Assembly: GCF_036231905.1 (NCBI RefSeq)
Contig: NZ_JAZARE010000002.1
Location: forward strand, 434,001 to 498,000
DNA from: CAMLIZ01 sp036231905
GTDB taxonomy: Bacteria > Pseudomonadota > Gammaproteobacteria > Burkholderiales > Burkholderiaceae_C
DNA: 64,000 bases
Direction of reading: 5' to 3'
Shown: positions 1 through 8,357 of the stretch, in pieces
Position numbering within the stretch: the first letter of the stretch is position 1
How the letters are laid out: each line of letters starts with the position of its first letter
Translations under genes and position numbers: made by a program
Notes under the pieces: model-generated
What the model saw: the letters and a program-made list of their open reading frames with translations, nothing else
What the model was told of the DNA's origin: nothing
Database searches by the model: none

Positions 1-1
1 C

Positions 2-226
2 GACAAGGTCAAGCAGCTGATCAAGATCAAGGCGGGCATCGACAGCGAGACCGCCAAGAAGATCCAGACCCTCATCAAGCAGAGCAAGATGAAGGTGCAG
101 GCCGCCATCCAGGGCGACACGGTGCGCATCACCGGGCCTAAGCGCGACGACCTGCAGGCAGCCATGGCGCTGCTGCGCAAGGACGTGGCCGACGTGCCGC
201 TGTCCTTCAACAATTTCCGCGACTAG
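2..226 (+). CDS. yajQ: YajQ-family nucleotide-binding protein, C-terminal part
   Basis: The window opens inside this gene, so only the last 74 residues are visible. They contain the family's characteristic tail: a run of alternating Lys/Ile residues, then KIQTLIKQSKMKVQAAIQGD, then VRITGPKRDDLQAAMALLR and a final FNNFRD. YajQ proteins are small, about 160 residues, with two RNP-like folds; some bind cyclic di-GMP and act with LysR-type regulators. The stop codon lies 6 bases before the next start, so cotranscription with the retropepsin gene is plausible. The family assignment is strong; the regulatory role is family knowledge and is not shown here. Confidence 0.9.
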   Translation, partial: DKVKQLIKIKAGIDSETAKKIQTLIKQSKMKVQAAIQGDTVRITGPKRDDLQAAMALLRKDVADVPLSFNNFRD

Positions 227-232
227 GCTTTC

Positions 233-871
233 ATGACACACCGCATCGCCGCCGCGTTGCTGCTGGCGGCGCTGTGCGCTACCGCAAGCGCGCAGACCGT
301 CACCTTCAACGGCAGCATGGGCGACAAGGCCCTGCTCGTCATCGACGGCCAGCCGCGCACGGTGGCCCTGGGCGCCACCGTGGCCGGCGTGCGCCTCACC
401 GGCTTGAGCGCCGACGAGGCGAAGGTGGAATTCGGTGGGCGCAGCCTGGCCTTGCGCCACGGCACACCGGTGAGCATGGGCGGCGCCGCGTCGGGTGGCG
501 GCGGCCAGGAGATCGTGCTCAGTGCCGGGCTGGGCGGCCACTTCCTCGCCAACGGCAGCATCAACGGCAAGGCCGCGCGCTTCATGGTGGACACCGGCGC
601 CACTGCGATCTCCATTCCCCAGGCCGACGCGGACCGCATGGGGCTGAACTACCGCAGCGGCCGCATGATCCCCATGAACACCGCGAACGGCACCGTGCCC
701 GGCTACCTGATCAACCTCACTTCCGTGCGCATTGGCGACGTCGAAACGTACAACGTGCAGGCGGTGGTGATGCCGGCGCCCATGGAGCACATCCTGCTGG
801 GCAATACCTTCCTGTCGCGCTTCCAGATGAAGCGCGACAACGACACGCTGCGCCTGGAAAAGCGGCCCTGA
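233..871 (+). CDS. exported retropepsin-like aspartic protease (clan AA, TIGR02281 type)
   Basis: This 212-residue protein starts with a short basic segment, a hydrophobic stretch and an ATASAQ signal-peptidase site, so it should be exported to the periplasm. The aspartic-protease signature FMVDTGATAISI lies near residue 120, followed by a second hydrophobic strand and the HILLGNTFLSRF flap/strand region typical of single-domain retropepsins. The N-terminal part, around residues 20-80, resembles the SH3-like domain that precedes this protease type. The single catalytic Asp implies a homodimer, as in retroviral proteases. The substrate is unknown. The gene follows yajQ closely and no separate promoter is evident. 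Confidence 0.85.
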   Translation: MTHRIAAALLLAALCATASAQTVTFNGSMGDKALLVIDGQPRTVALGATVAGVRLTGLSADEAKVEFGGRSLALRHGTPVSMGGAASGGGGQEIVLSAGLGGHFLANGSINGKAARFMVDTGATAISIPQADADRMGLNYRSGRMIPMNTANGTVPGYLINLTSVRIGDVETYNVQAVVMPAPMEHILLGNTFLSRFQMKRDNDTLRLEKRP

Positions 872-971
872 GCCCGGCCGCTGCCGTTACCTTCCGATTC
901 AGCGCGGCCGTCCATCCTGCGGCACAAAGGCGGACTGGCGACCAGGGGGTTGCCGGTTCACACACCAAGGG

Positions 972-2042
972 ATGGAAACCATGAAACGAATCACCTCACG
1001 GGGCGCCCGCCTGGGCGCGCTGCTGCTGGCTGCGGCCTGCGGCTGGTGCCAGGCGGCGCCCGCCGCAGCTGACAGCCAGGGCCACGGGCACGGCCGCCCG
1101 CGGCCGGTCAAGCTGCTGATCATCAGCATGTTCGCGCCGGAGGCGCAGCCCTGGCAGAGCGGCCTATCGCTCACCCAGGCGATCCCGGTGCCGGGCCTCA
1201 GCCCCGACGGCCCGCAGGTGCACTGCAATGCGGATGACGTGTGCCAGGTCACCACCGGGATGGGCTACGCGAACGTGGCCAGCTCGATCAGTGCGCTCGT
1301 CTTCAGCCGCCAGTTCGACCTGCGCCACAGCTACTTCCTGATCGCCGGCATCGCGGGCATCGACCCGGCACAAGGCACGCTGGGCAGCGCCGCCTGGGCG
1401 CGCTACGTGGTCGACTTTTCGCTGCAGCAGGAGATCGACGCCCGTGAAAAGCCGGCCGACTGGCCCAGCGGCTACATCGGCATCATGACCAGCGGCCCCA
1501 ACCAGAAACCCAGCCCGGACTACCACAACGAGGTGTTCAAGCTGGACGAGGCGCTGCTGCAGAAGATCCTCCAACTGACCCGCAACGCCCCGCTGGCCGA
1601 CAGCCCGCAAGCTCAGCAGTACCGGGCGCTGTACGGCAGTGCACCGGCCAACCTGCCACCCACGGTGCTGCAATGCGACACCGCCTCGGGCAACACCTGG
1701 TGGCATGGCCACGCGCTGGGCCAGCGCGCCCGTGACTGGACCAAGCTGCTCACCGATGGCCAGGGCACCTACTGCACCACGCAGCAGGAGGACAACGCGA
1801 CCATGGAGGCGCTGACGCGCGGCGCGAGCGCGGGCCTGCTGGACATCAAGCGGGTGGCGGTGCTGCGCACCGGCTCGAACTTCGACCGCCCCCATGCCGG
1901 GCAGACGGCCTTTGAGTCGCTCAAGGCCAATTCCGGCGGCTTCCCGATCGCGACGCAGAACCTCTACCTGGCCGGCGCGCCGTGGGTGGAGGACGTGGTG
2001 CGGCGCTGGCCGCTGTGGCGCAAGGGCGTCCCGCAGCAGTGA
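972..2042 (+). CDS. purine nucleoside permease-like (NUP) family protein
   Basis: This 356-residue protein has a signal peptide (basic N-terminus, then LGALLLAAACGWCQAAPAAA) and a body matching the NUP family: KLLIISMFAPEAQPW near the mature start, a CNADDVCQVTTGMGYANVASS segment, and IAGIAGIDPAQGTLGSAAWARYVVD, which resembles a nucleoside-phosphorylase-type nucleoside site. The fungal founder member was described as a purine nucleoside transporter, but the fold looks like a phosphorylase and the bacterial members are exported, so a periplasmic nucleoside-handling role is more likely than a true permease. No transmembrane helices are visible apart from the signal. It stands alone between a 100-base gap and a convergent gene. 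Confidence 0.75.
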   Translation: METMKRITSRGARLGALLLAAACGWCQAAPAAADSQGHGHGRPRPVKLLIISMFAPEAQPWQSGLSLTQAIPVPGLSPDGPQVHCNADDVCQVTTGMGYANVASSISALVFSRQFDLRHSYFLIAGIAGIDPAQGTLGSAAWARYVVDFSLQQEIDAREKPADWPSGYIGIMTSGPNQKPSPDYHNEVFKLDEALLQKILQLTRNAPLADSPQAQQYRALYGSAPANLPPTVLQCDTASGNTWWHGHALGQRARDWTKLLTDGQGTYCTTQQEDNATMEALTRGASAGLLDIKRVAVLRTGSNFDRPHAGQTAFESLKANSGGFPIATQNLYLAGAPWVEDVVRRWPLWRKGVPQQ

Positions 2043-2049
2043 AGCGCGG

Positions 2050-2078
2050 GCTTATGCGCGCTCAATGCGCGCATAAGC
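2050..2078. terminator. 12-bp perfect hairpin between convergent genes
   Basis: GCTTATGCGCGC and GCGCGCATAAGC form a perfect stem around a 5-base loop. The left arm contains the folE2 stop codon. It sits between two convergent genes. There is no T-tract on either side, so intrinsic termination is inferred only from position and stability. Confidence 0.5.
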
Positions 2079-2843
2079 GCTGTGGTTGTGAATGGACTCG
2101 AAGTTCTCCACATCCACGCTGTAGCGGCCGATGCGCGTGTCGGCGTTGAGCTTCAACGCCACGTCGCGCACCAGGTCTTCCACGAACTTCGGGTTCTCGT
2201 AGGCGCGCTCGGTGATCCACTTTTCGTCGGCGCGCTTGAGCATCGGCCAGATCTCGCTGGAGGCCGACTCCTCGGCGTAACGCACCAGTTCAGTCCAGCC
2301 GATGTCCTGCTGCAGCTCCACGCGGATGGTGACCAATGATCGCTGGTTGTGGGCGCCGTAGTCGGAGATTTCCTTGGAGCAGGGGCACAGGCTTTTCACC
2401 GGCACACCCACCTCGGCCCATACCGCCGTCTTGCCGCCGCGGCTTTCGGCGATCCAGCGGCCCTGGATGTCCAGCAGGCTCTGCACGCCCGACACCGGCG
2501 CGCGCTTGCGGATGAAGAAGGTGAAGCGGGCCTCGATGCGGCCTTCGGTGGCTTGCAGCTTGTCCAGCATGCTGCCCAGCTGCAGGCGCAGCGAGTTGGA
2601 CTCCAGCGGCGCATCCAGCGCGTCCAGCCAGGCGACGAAGCGGGACATGTGCGTGCCCTTCTTGTCGGCCGGCAGCATGACGTCCAAATCCCACTGGGCG
2701 GCCGTCTGCTGCACCTGGCCCGCCACGCGCAGCTGCAGCGGGTAGCGCACGTCCTTTACGCCCACGCGCTGGATCACCAGCTGGCGCTGGTCGCGCTCGC
2801 TCTGTGTGTCGGGGATGTGCAGGGCGTCGGTGGGGTGCGTCAT
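2052..2843 (-). CDS. folE2: GTP cyclohydrolase FolE2 (type IB)
   Basis: The enzyme converts GTP to 7,8-dihydroneopterin triphosphate, the entry step for tetrahydrofolate and for queuosine-type bases. The 263-residue length and motifs fit FolE2: an MFVxL-like N-terminal region, KGTHMSRF near residue 65, and SLCPCSKEISDYGAHNQRS, which carries the catalytic Cys and the conserved Glu/His of the tunnelling fold. The ATG at 2843 (MTHPTDALH) is preferred over an upstream in-frame start because upstream residues are not family-like. FolE2 enzymes use metals other than zinc and are often present where zinc can be scarce. No Zur-type operator was recognised. Confidence 0.93.
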   Translation of the reverse strand: MTHPTDALHIPDTQSERDQRQLVIQRVGVKDVRYPLQLRVAGQVQQTAAQWDLDVMLPADKKGTHMSRFVAWLDALDAPLESNSLRLQLGSMLDKLQATEGRIEARFTFFIRKRAPVSGVQSLLDIQGRWIAESRGGKTAVWAEVGVPVKSLCPCSKEISDYGAHNQRSLVTIRVELQQDIGWTELVRYAEESASSEIWPMLKRADEKWITERAYENPKFVEDLVRDVALKLNADTRIGRYSVDVENFESIHNHSAYARIERA

Positions 2844-2977
2844 GGTGAAGTCAGTACAGCAACGGCATGCCGATTGCCCGGCGCCAGACCGGAGCATCGC
2901 ATCAAACCGCCGGCCCCTGCCCGGCTGGGTGCTTTTCTAGAGGCGGTTTTCCACGGCCGGCGCGTTCGCCGGGCGCC

Positions 2978-4873
2978 CTACTGGTTGGCCGCGGGCCGCA
3001 CCAGCGCCGGGCGCAGCGCAAACCGCTTCAGGATGGACTGCTCGATGCCGGCCGCATCCAGCCCGCACAAGGCCAGCAGCTTGGCCGGGTCACCGTGTTC
3101 GATGAACTCGTCGGGCAGGCCCAGCGCCAGCACCGGCGTCTTCAGGCCCGCTGCGTGCAGCGCCTCCATCACCGCGGAGCCGGCGCCGCCCGGCAGGCAG
3201 CCCTCTTCCACCGTGACGATGGCTTCATGGGTGCGTGCCAGCTCGGCCACCAGCTCCGCGTCCAGCGGCTTGGCAAAGCGCATGTTGGCGACGGTCGCGT
3301 CCAGCCGGTCGCCCACTTCCAGCGCCGGGTACAACAAGGTGCCGAAGGCCAGGATCGCCACCCGCTGGCCGCGCCGGCGGATCTCGCCCTTGCCCCAGGG
3401 CAGCTCGGTGAGCGCCGCTTCGATCTGCACGCCTACGCCGGCGCCGCGCGGATACCGCACCGCCACCGGATGGTTCTGCCGGAAGGCGGTGGTCAGCGCC
3501 ATGCGGCATTCGTTTTCATCGGCCGGCGTCAGCAGGCTCATGTTCGGAATGCAGCGGATGAAGGCAATGTCGTAGGCACCGGCATGGGTGGCACCGTCGG
3601 CCCCCACGATGCCGGCACGGTCCAGCGCAAACACCACCGGCAGGTTCTGGATGGCCACATCGTGGATCAGCTGGTCGTAGGCGCGCTGCAGGAAGGTGGA
3701 ATAGATGGCCACCACCGGCTTCATGCCTTCGCACGCCAGGCCGGCGCCGAAGGTGACCGCGTGCTGCTCGGCGATGCCCACGTCGTAGTAGCGCCGGGGG
3801 AAGCGTTTTTCGAACTCCACCATGCCGGAGCCTTCGCGCATGGCCGGCGTGATGCCCACCAGGCGCTCATCGGCGGCCGCCATGTCACACAGCCACTGGC
3901 CGAACACCTGGGTGAAGGTGATCTTGGGCGCGGTAGCCGGCTTGGCGAAACCCACCGCCGGGTCGAACTTGCCCGACGCTGCGTGGTACTTCACCGGGTC
4001 GGCTTCGGCCAGCTTGTAGCCATAACCCTTCTTGGTGATCACGTGCAGGAACTGCGGGCCCCTCTTCTCGCGCAGGTTCTCCAGCGTGGGAATCAGCGAG
4101 TCCAGGTCGTGCCCGTCGATCGGGCCCACATAGTTGAAGCCCAGCTCCTCGAAGATGGTGCCCGGCACCACCATGCCCTTGGCATGTTCCTCGAAGCGGC
4201 GCGCCAGCTCGTACAGGGGCGTGTTCTTCAGCACCTGCTTGGCGCCCTCGCGGGCGGCGTCATAGAAGCTGCCGCTCATCAGGCGCGCCAGGTACTTGTT
4301 GAGCGCACCCACCGGCGGGCTGATCGACATGTCGTTGTCGTTCAGGATGACCAGCATGTCGGCCAGCACGCCGCCGTTGCTGACACCGGCGTTGTTCATC
4401 GCCTCGAACGCCATGCCGGCCGTCATGGCGCCGTCGCCGATGATGGCCACCGCCTTGCGGTCCTCGCCCTTGAGCTTGGCGGCCATCGCCATGCCGAGCG
4501 CGGCGGAGATGGAGGTGGACGAATGCGCCGTGCCGAAGGTGTCGTACTCGCTTTCGTCGCGGCGCGGAAAGCCGCTGATGCCGCCCAGCTGGCGCAGCGA
4601 ATGCATGCGGTCGCGCCGGCCGGTGAGCACCTTGTGCGGATAGGTCTGGTGGCCCACGTCCCACACCAGCCGGTCGTGCGGCGTGTTGAACACGTAGTGC
4701 AGCGCGATGGTGAGTTCCACCGTGCCCAGGTTGGACGAGAGGTGCCCACCCGTCCTGCTGACACTTTGCAGCACGTAGTCGCGCAGTTCGGTGGCCAGCG
4801 TCTTCAGTTCGGCACGCGACAGACGCCGCATGTCGGACGGGCTGGCGATCGTTTGCAGCAGCGGGTGGTTCAT
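2978..4873 (-). CDS. dxs: 1-deoxy-D-xylulose-5-phosphate synthase
   Basis: Dxs condenses pyruvate and glyceraldehyde 3-phosphate, using thiamine diphosphate, in the first step of the MEP isoprenoid pathway. The 631-residue protein is full length. Visible are the N-terminal HLSSNLGTVELTIALHYVF block, the thiamine-diphosphate motif GDGAMTAGMAFEAMNNAG, YVGPIDGHD, and in the transketolase middle domain the AEQHAVTFGAGLACEG stretch with the catalytic Glu. It is the last gene of xseB-ispA-dxs, starting 4 bases after ispA, an arrangement that places prenyl-diphosphate supply under one transcript. Confidence 0.97.
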   Translation of the reverse strand: MNHPLLQTIASPSDMRRLSRAELKTLATELRDYVLQSVSRTGGHLSSNLGTVELTIALHYVFNTPHDRLVWDVGHQTYPHKVLTGRRDRMHSLRQLGGISGFPRRDESEYDTFGTAHSSTSISAALGMAMAAKLKGEDRKAVAIIGDGAMTAGMAFEAMNNAGVSNGGVLADMLVILNDNDMSISPPVGALNKYLARLMSGSFYDAAREGAKQVLKNTPLYELARRFEEHAKGMVVPGTIFEELGFNYVGPIDGHDLDSLIPTLENLREKRGPQFLHVITKKGYGYKLAEADPVKYHAASGKFDPAVGFAKPATAPKITFTQVFGQWLCDMAAADERLVGITPAMREGSGMVEFEKRFPRRYYDVGIAEQHAVTFGAGLACEGMKPVVAIYSTFLQRAYDQLIHDVAIQNLPVVFALDRAGIVGADGATHAGAYDIAFIRCIPNMSLLTPADENECRMALTTAFRQNHPVAVRYPRGAGVGVQIEAALTELPWGKGEIRRRGQRVAILAFGTLLYPALEVGDRLDATVANMRFAKPLDAELVAELARTHEAIVTVEEGCLPGGAGSAVMEALHAAGLKTPVLALGLPDEFIEHGDPAKLLALCGLDAAGIEQSILKRFALRPALVRPAANQ

Positions 4874-4877
4874 GGTG

Positions 4878-5765
4878 TCAGCTCTCCCTCTCCACGACCT
4901 TGTCGGCCAGCACGCTCAGGTGGGCGGCATGGCTCAGGCCGCTGCGGGCCAGCGCCGCATGCGCCTGGTCGCGCAGCTCGGCGGCATGGCGGCGTGCCGC
5001 GCTCAAGCCCAGCACGGACACATAGGTCGGTTTGTTGTGGTGCAGGTCCTTGCCCGCGGTCTTGCCCAGCGTCTCGGAGGCCTGGGTCACGTCGAGGATG
5101 TCGTCCACCACCTGGAAGGCCAGGCCGATGGCGGCACCGTAGTCGGCGAGCGCCTGCAGCGCGGCCGCGCTGGCCGGCCCGCAGGCCGCGCCCATCATCA
5201 CGCTGGCCTGCAGCAGCGCGCCGGTCTTGCGGCGGTGCATGTCGCGCAGGGCGGCTTCGTCCAGGCTCACGCCGATGCTGGCCAGGTCGATGGCCTGGCC
5301 GCCGGCCATGCCGGCATGGCCGGCCGAGCGCGCCAGCAGGCTGCACAGCCGCGCCTGCAGCGCGGGCGGCACGCCATCGTCGGGCGTGAGAATCTCGAAG
5401 GCCAGCGCCTGCATCGCGTCGCCGGCCAGCATGGCCTGCGCCTCGCCGTACTGCACGTGCACCGTGGGCTTGCCCCGGCGCAGGACGTCGTTGTCCATGC
5501 AGGGCATGTCGTCGTGCACCAGCGAATAGGCGTGGATCAGCTCCACCGCCACGGCGGCGCGCAGGGCCGCTTCGCGCAGGCCGTCCACCGCCTCGCAGGC
5601 GGCAATCACCAGCAGCGGCCGAAGGCGCTTGCCGCCGTCGAGCACGCCGTAGCGCATGGCCTGGCCCAGCCCGGCCGGTGCGTCGGAGGGTACCCAGCTT
5701 TCCAGCGCGCGTTCCACCGCGTCGAGCTCGCGGCGCATCCAGATGTCGAAGTTGTCCCGGTTCAC
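4878..5765 (-). CDS. ispA: farnesyl diphosphate synthase IspA
   Basis: IspA is a class I polyprenyl synthase that makes C15 farnesyl diphosphate from IPP and DMAPP. The first aspartate-rich motif, DDMPCMDND, lies near residue 88 and the second, FQVVDDILD, near residue 220; GGKRLRPLL and KTGALLQASVMMGA are also present. A GTG start at 5765 gives 295 residues, the usual size, and its first bases overlap the xseB stop (GTGA), indicating translational coupling. Longer upstream starts would run through xseB and are rejected. Confidence 0.95.
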   Translation of the reverse strand: MNRDNFDIWMRRELDAVERALESWVPSDAPAGLGQAMRYGVLDGGKRLRPLLVIAACEAVDGLREAALRAAVAVELIHAYSLVHDDMPCMDNDVLRRGKPTVHVQYGEAQAMLAGDAMQALAFEILTPDDGVPPALQARLCSLLARSAGHAGMAGGQAIDLASIGVSLDEAALRDMHRRKTGALLQASVMMGAACGPASAAALQALADYGAAIGLAFQVVDDILDVTQASETLGKTAGKDLHHNKPTYVSVLGLSAARRHAAELRDQAHAALARSGLSHAAHLSVLADKVVERES

Positions 5766-6001
5766 GCGTTCGCTGTCCACGGTTTGAGCTGCCCGTCCTC
5801 TAGAACCTTGACCTGCTCTTCCACGGCCTGCAAGCGCGTGCGGCAAAAGCCCAGCAGTTCCGCGCCCCGCTGGTAGCTTTCGAGCAGCCGGTCCAGCGGC
5901 ATCTGGCCACCCTCCATCGCCAGCACCAGCCGCTCCAGTTCGGCCAACGCTTCTTCATAGCTCGCGGGGACCGATACGGTGGGGGAAGCGCTGGACGTCA
6001 T
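5762..6001 (-). CDS. xseB: exodeoxyribonuclease VII small subunit
   Basis: This 79-residue protein is the small subunit of exonuclease VII, which degrades single-stranded DNA. It shows the family core YEEALAELERLVLAMEGGQMPLDRLLESYQRG, predicted as two helices that pair with the long helical tail of XseA. A purine-rich CTCCGAA-type region precedes the ATG. It heads the xseB-ispA-dxs operon, an order that is widespread in proteobacteria. The large subunit is not in the window. Confidence 0.93.
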   Translation of the reverse strand: MTSSASPTVSVPASYEEALAELERLVLAMEGGQMPLDRLLESYQRGAELLGFCRTRLQAVEEQVKVLEDGQLKPWTANA

Positions 6002-6028
6002 TTCGGAGGATGAAAAATCAAGGGTGGA

Positions 6029-6057
6029 ATTGTAGTCAGGTGGAACCCTCGGCCCAA
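6029..6057 (-). promoter_or_regulatory. sigma70-type promoter of xseB-ispA-dxs
   Basis: On the minus strand TTGGGC (6057-6052) and TACAAT (6034-6029) are separated by 17 bases and lie 28 bases before the xseB start. The spacing is ideal and the -10 matches 5 of 6 consensus positions. This is inferred from sequence only. Confidence 0.55.
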
Positions 6058-6257
6058 GGTGAACCCTCAGGGGTTGTGGTGAGCTCCCTCCAAAGGGGGT
6101 TGACGCACATTTCGCTTGTGATTCCTCTCGCCCGACCCATGTTGGGGGACTGGGTACAATCGCCGGCCGCTTTCGGGAGCCCGAACAGCGGCTTTTTTGC
6201 CCACCGATCCCTGAAGCGGTGGGGGGTTGACATTGGTTTTTGGAGATCCTGGGGATC

Positions 6258-7367
6258 ATGTCCGACCTGAGCATCACTCTGGAAGCTCTTGAGCGCACGC
6301 GCTCGCAACTGCACGTATCCGCCTATCACGACGAGGGCCTGTTCCGCAAGGAACAGGAAACGATCTTCAGGGATGGTCCTCGCTACCTGGGGCACGAGCT
6401 GGCCGTGCCCCAGGTAGGCGACTACTACGCGCTGCCGCAGGAAGGCGAAGGCCGGGTCCTGGTGCGCACGCCCCAGGGCGTGGAGCTCATATCCAACGTC
6501 TGCCGCCACCGGCAGGCGGTGATGCTGCGTGGGCGCGGCCATACCAGCCGCAACATCGTCTGCCCGCTGCACCGCTGGACCTACGACCTGCAGGGCCAGC
6601 TGATCGGGGCACCCCACTTCCAGGACGACCCCTGCCTGCACCTGAACAACTACCCGGTGCACGTGTGGAACGGCATGGTGTTCGAGGACAACGGCCGCAA
6701 CGTGGCCGCCGACCTCGCCAAGCTGGGGCCGCGCGCCGCGCTGGACTTCGACGGCTACGTGCTGGACAAGGTGCACATCCACGAGTGCAACTACAACTGG
6801 AAGACCTTCATCGAGGTCTACCTGGAGGACTACCACGTGGGGCCGTTCCACCCCGGGCTGGGCGGTTTCGTCACCTGCAGCAACCTCCGCTGGGAGTTCG
6901 GCTCGCACCACTCGGTGCAGACGGTGGGGGTCAACGGCTCGCTTGCCAAGCCGGGCTCGGACATCTACCGCAAATGGCACGACGCGGTGCTCGCCTTCAA
7001 CAACGGGCAGGCGCCCCAGCACGGCGCGATCTGGCTCACCTACTTCCCCAACGTCATGGTGGAGTGGTATCCGCACGTGCTGGTGGTCTCCACGCTGTAC
7101 CCCAAGGGGCCGCAGAAGACCACCAACGTGGTGGAGTTCTTCTATCCGGAAGAGGTGGCCGCCTTCGAGCGCGAGCTGGTGGAGGCCCAGCAGGCCGCCT
7201 ACCTGGAGACCTGTGTGGAGGACGACGAGATCGCCATGCGCATGGACGCCGGGCGCAAGGCGCTGATGGAGCGCGGCGACAACGAGGTGGGGCCGTACCA
7301 GAGCCCGATGGAAGACGGCATGCAGCACTTCCACGAGTGGTACCGCAAGCAGCTGCGCATGGTGTGA
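6258..7367 (+). CDS. Rieske-type aromatic ring-hydroxylating oxygenase, alpha subunit
   Basis: Starting at the ATG at 6258, behind a GGAG/GGGG-rich Shine-Dalgarno region, the product has 369 residues. The Rieske [2Fe-2S] ligands are clear: C82-R-H84 and C102-P-L-H105. The mononuclear iron site of the catalytic domain is seen as NWKTFIEVYLEDYHVGPFHP, containing two His ligands. No ferredoxin or reductase partner lies alongside, so electrons must come from elsewhere. The substrate cannot be predicted; the YHVGPFHP form resembles the choline/carnitine monooxygenase-like branch more than naphthalene dioxygenases. A TTG 18 bases upstream is an alternative start. Confidence 0.85.
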   Translation: MSDLSITLEALERTRSQLHVSAYHDEGLFRKEQETIFRDGPRYLGHELAVPQVGDYYALPQEGEGRVLVRTPQGVELISNVCRHRQAVMLRGRGHTSRNIVCPLHRWTYDLQGQLIGAPHFQDDPCLHLNNYPVHVWNGMVFEDNGRNVAADLAKLGPRAALDFDGYVLDKVHIHECNYNWKTFIEVYLEDYHVGPFHPGLGGFVTCSNLRWEFGSHHSVQTVGVNGSLAKPGSDIYRKWHDAVLAFNNGQAPQHGAIWLTYFPNVMVEWYPHVLVVSTLYPKGPQKTTNVVEFFYPEEVAAFERELVEAQQAAYLETCVEDDEIAMRMDAGRKALMERGDNEVGPYQSPMEDGMQHFHEWYRKQLRMV

Positions 7368-7371
7368 CCGC

Positions 7372-7394
7372 ACGGGGCCTCTTGAAGGCCCCGT
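7372..7394 (+). terminator. intrinsic terminator after the Rieske oxygenase
   Basis: ACGGGGCCT and AGGCCCCGT form a 9-bp stem with a 5-base loop, followed by GTTCTTT. It begins 5 bases after the oxygenase stop. Confidence 0.8.
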
Positions 7395-7457
7395 GTTCTT
7401 TCCGGCTCCCACGCGCGCGCCGCATACGTCCGGTTGCGGCCATTACCATCGGCCGCC

Positions 7458-8357
7458 ATGTCCGCACCCCTGCTGATGCTGCTCGCCACCTTGCTGTTCG
7501 CCACCATGGGGGTGTGCGTCAAGCTGGCGTCGGCGCACTACGGCACTGGCGAGATCGTGCTCTACCGCGGCCTCATCGGGGCGCTGTTCATTGCGGGCAT
7601 GGCGCGCTTTCGCGGCGGCAGCCTGCGCACTGCCGTGCCGGCGATGCATTTCTGGCGCTCGATCTGCGGCGTGTCGGCGCTGTGCCTGTGGTTCTATGCC
7701 ATCGGCCACCTGCCGCTGGCCACCGCGGTGACCTTGAACTACATGTCCTCGGTCTGGATGGCGTTGTTCCTCATTGGCGGCGCCGTGATGCTGAATGCCG
7801 GCGAGCGCTCGCGCATCGATGGCCGGCTGGTGGCCACGGTGCTGGCGGGTTTTGCCGGCGTGGCGCTGGTGCTGCGGCCCACGCTGGAACACAACCAGCT
7901 CTGGGCCGGCCTGGTGGGGCTGCTGTCGGGCATGCTGTCCGCACTGGCCTATCTCCAGGTCACCGCGCTCGGGCGGGCCGGTGAGCCCGAGTACCGCGTG
8001 GTGTTCTATTTTTCGCTCGGCAGCGTGGCCGCCGGTGCCTTGTCCACGCTGTGGACCGGCATGTCGCCCCACAGCCTGCGCGGCGTGCTCCTGCTGCTGG
8101 CCACTGGCCTGCTGGCCACGGTGGCACAGATCCTGATGACGCGGGCCTATGCGATCGGGCGCACGCTGTCCAACGCGAGCCTGCAGTACATGGGCATCGT
8201 GTTCTCCTTCCTCTACGGCGTGTGGCTGTTCGACGACCCGGTGACATGGATGGCGCTGTCCGGCATGCTGCTGATCGTGGCGGCCGGGCTGGCTGCCACC
8301 CTGCTGCGCAGCCAGAAGGCACCGCCGGATTCCACCTTCCCCACCGCCGAACCATGA
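7458..8357 (+). CDS. DMT-superfamily (EamA) transporter
   Basis: This 299-residue membrane protein has about ten hydrophobic segments in two EamA repeats, beginning with LLMLLATLLFATMGVCVKL. The motif ALAYLQVTALGRAGEPEYRVVFYFSLGS marks the second repeat, a pattern common in metabolite exporters of the RarD/YdcZ type. The ATG at 7458 is preferred because it begins at the first helix. The stop overlaps the sulfurtransferase start (ATGA), so the two are probably cotranscribed. The substrate is unknown. Confidence 0.8.
   Translation: MSAPLLMLLATLLFATMGVCVKLASAHYGTGEIVLYRGLIGALFIAGMARFRGGSLRTAVPAMHFWRSICGVSALCLWFYAIGHLPLATAVTLNYMSSVWMALFLIGGAVMLNAGERSRIDGRLVATVLAGFAGVALVLRPTLEHNQLWAGLVGLLSGMLSALAYLQVTALGRAGEPEYRVVFYFSLGSVAAGALSTLWTGMSPHSLRGVLLLLATGLLATVAQILMTRAYAIGRTLSNASLQYMGIVFSFLYGVWLFDDPVTWMALSGMLLIVAAGLAATLLRSQKAPPDSTFPTAEP

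Noticed and set aside
6142..6160. TACAAT at 6155-6160 as a promoter for the Rieske oxygenase
   Set aside because: No -35 element exists at a suitable distance; only a -10-like hexamer is present.
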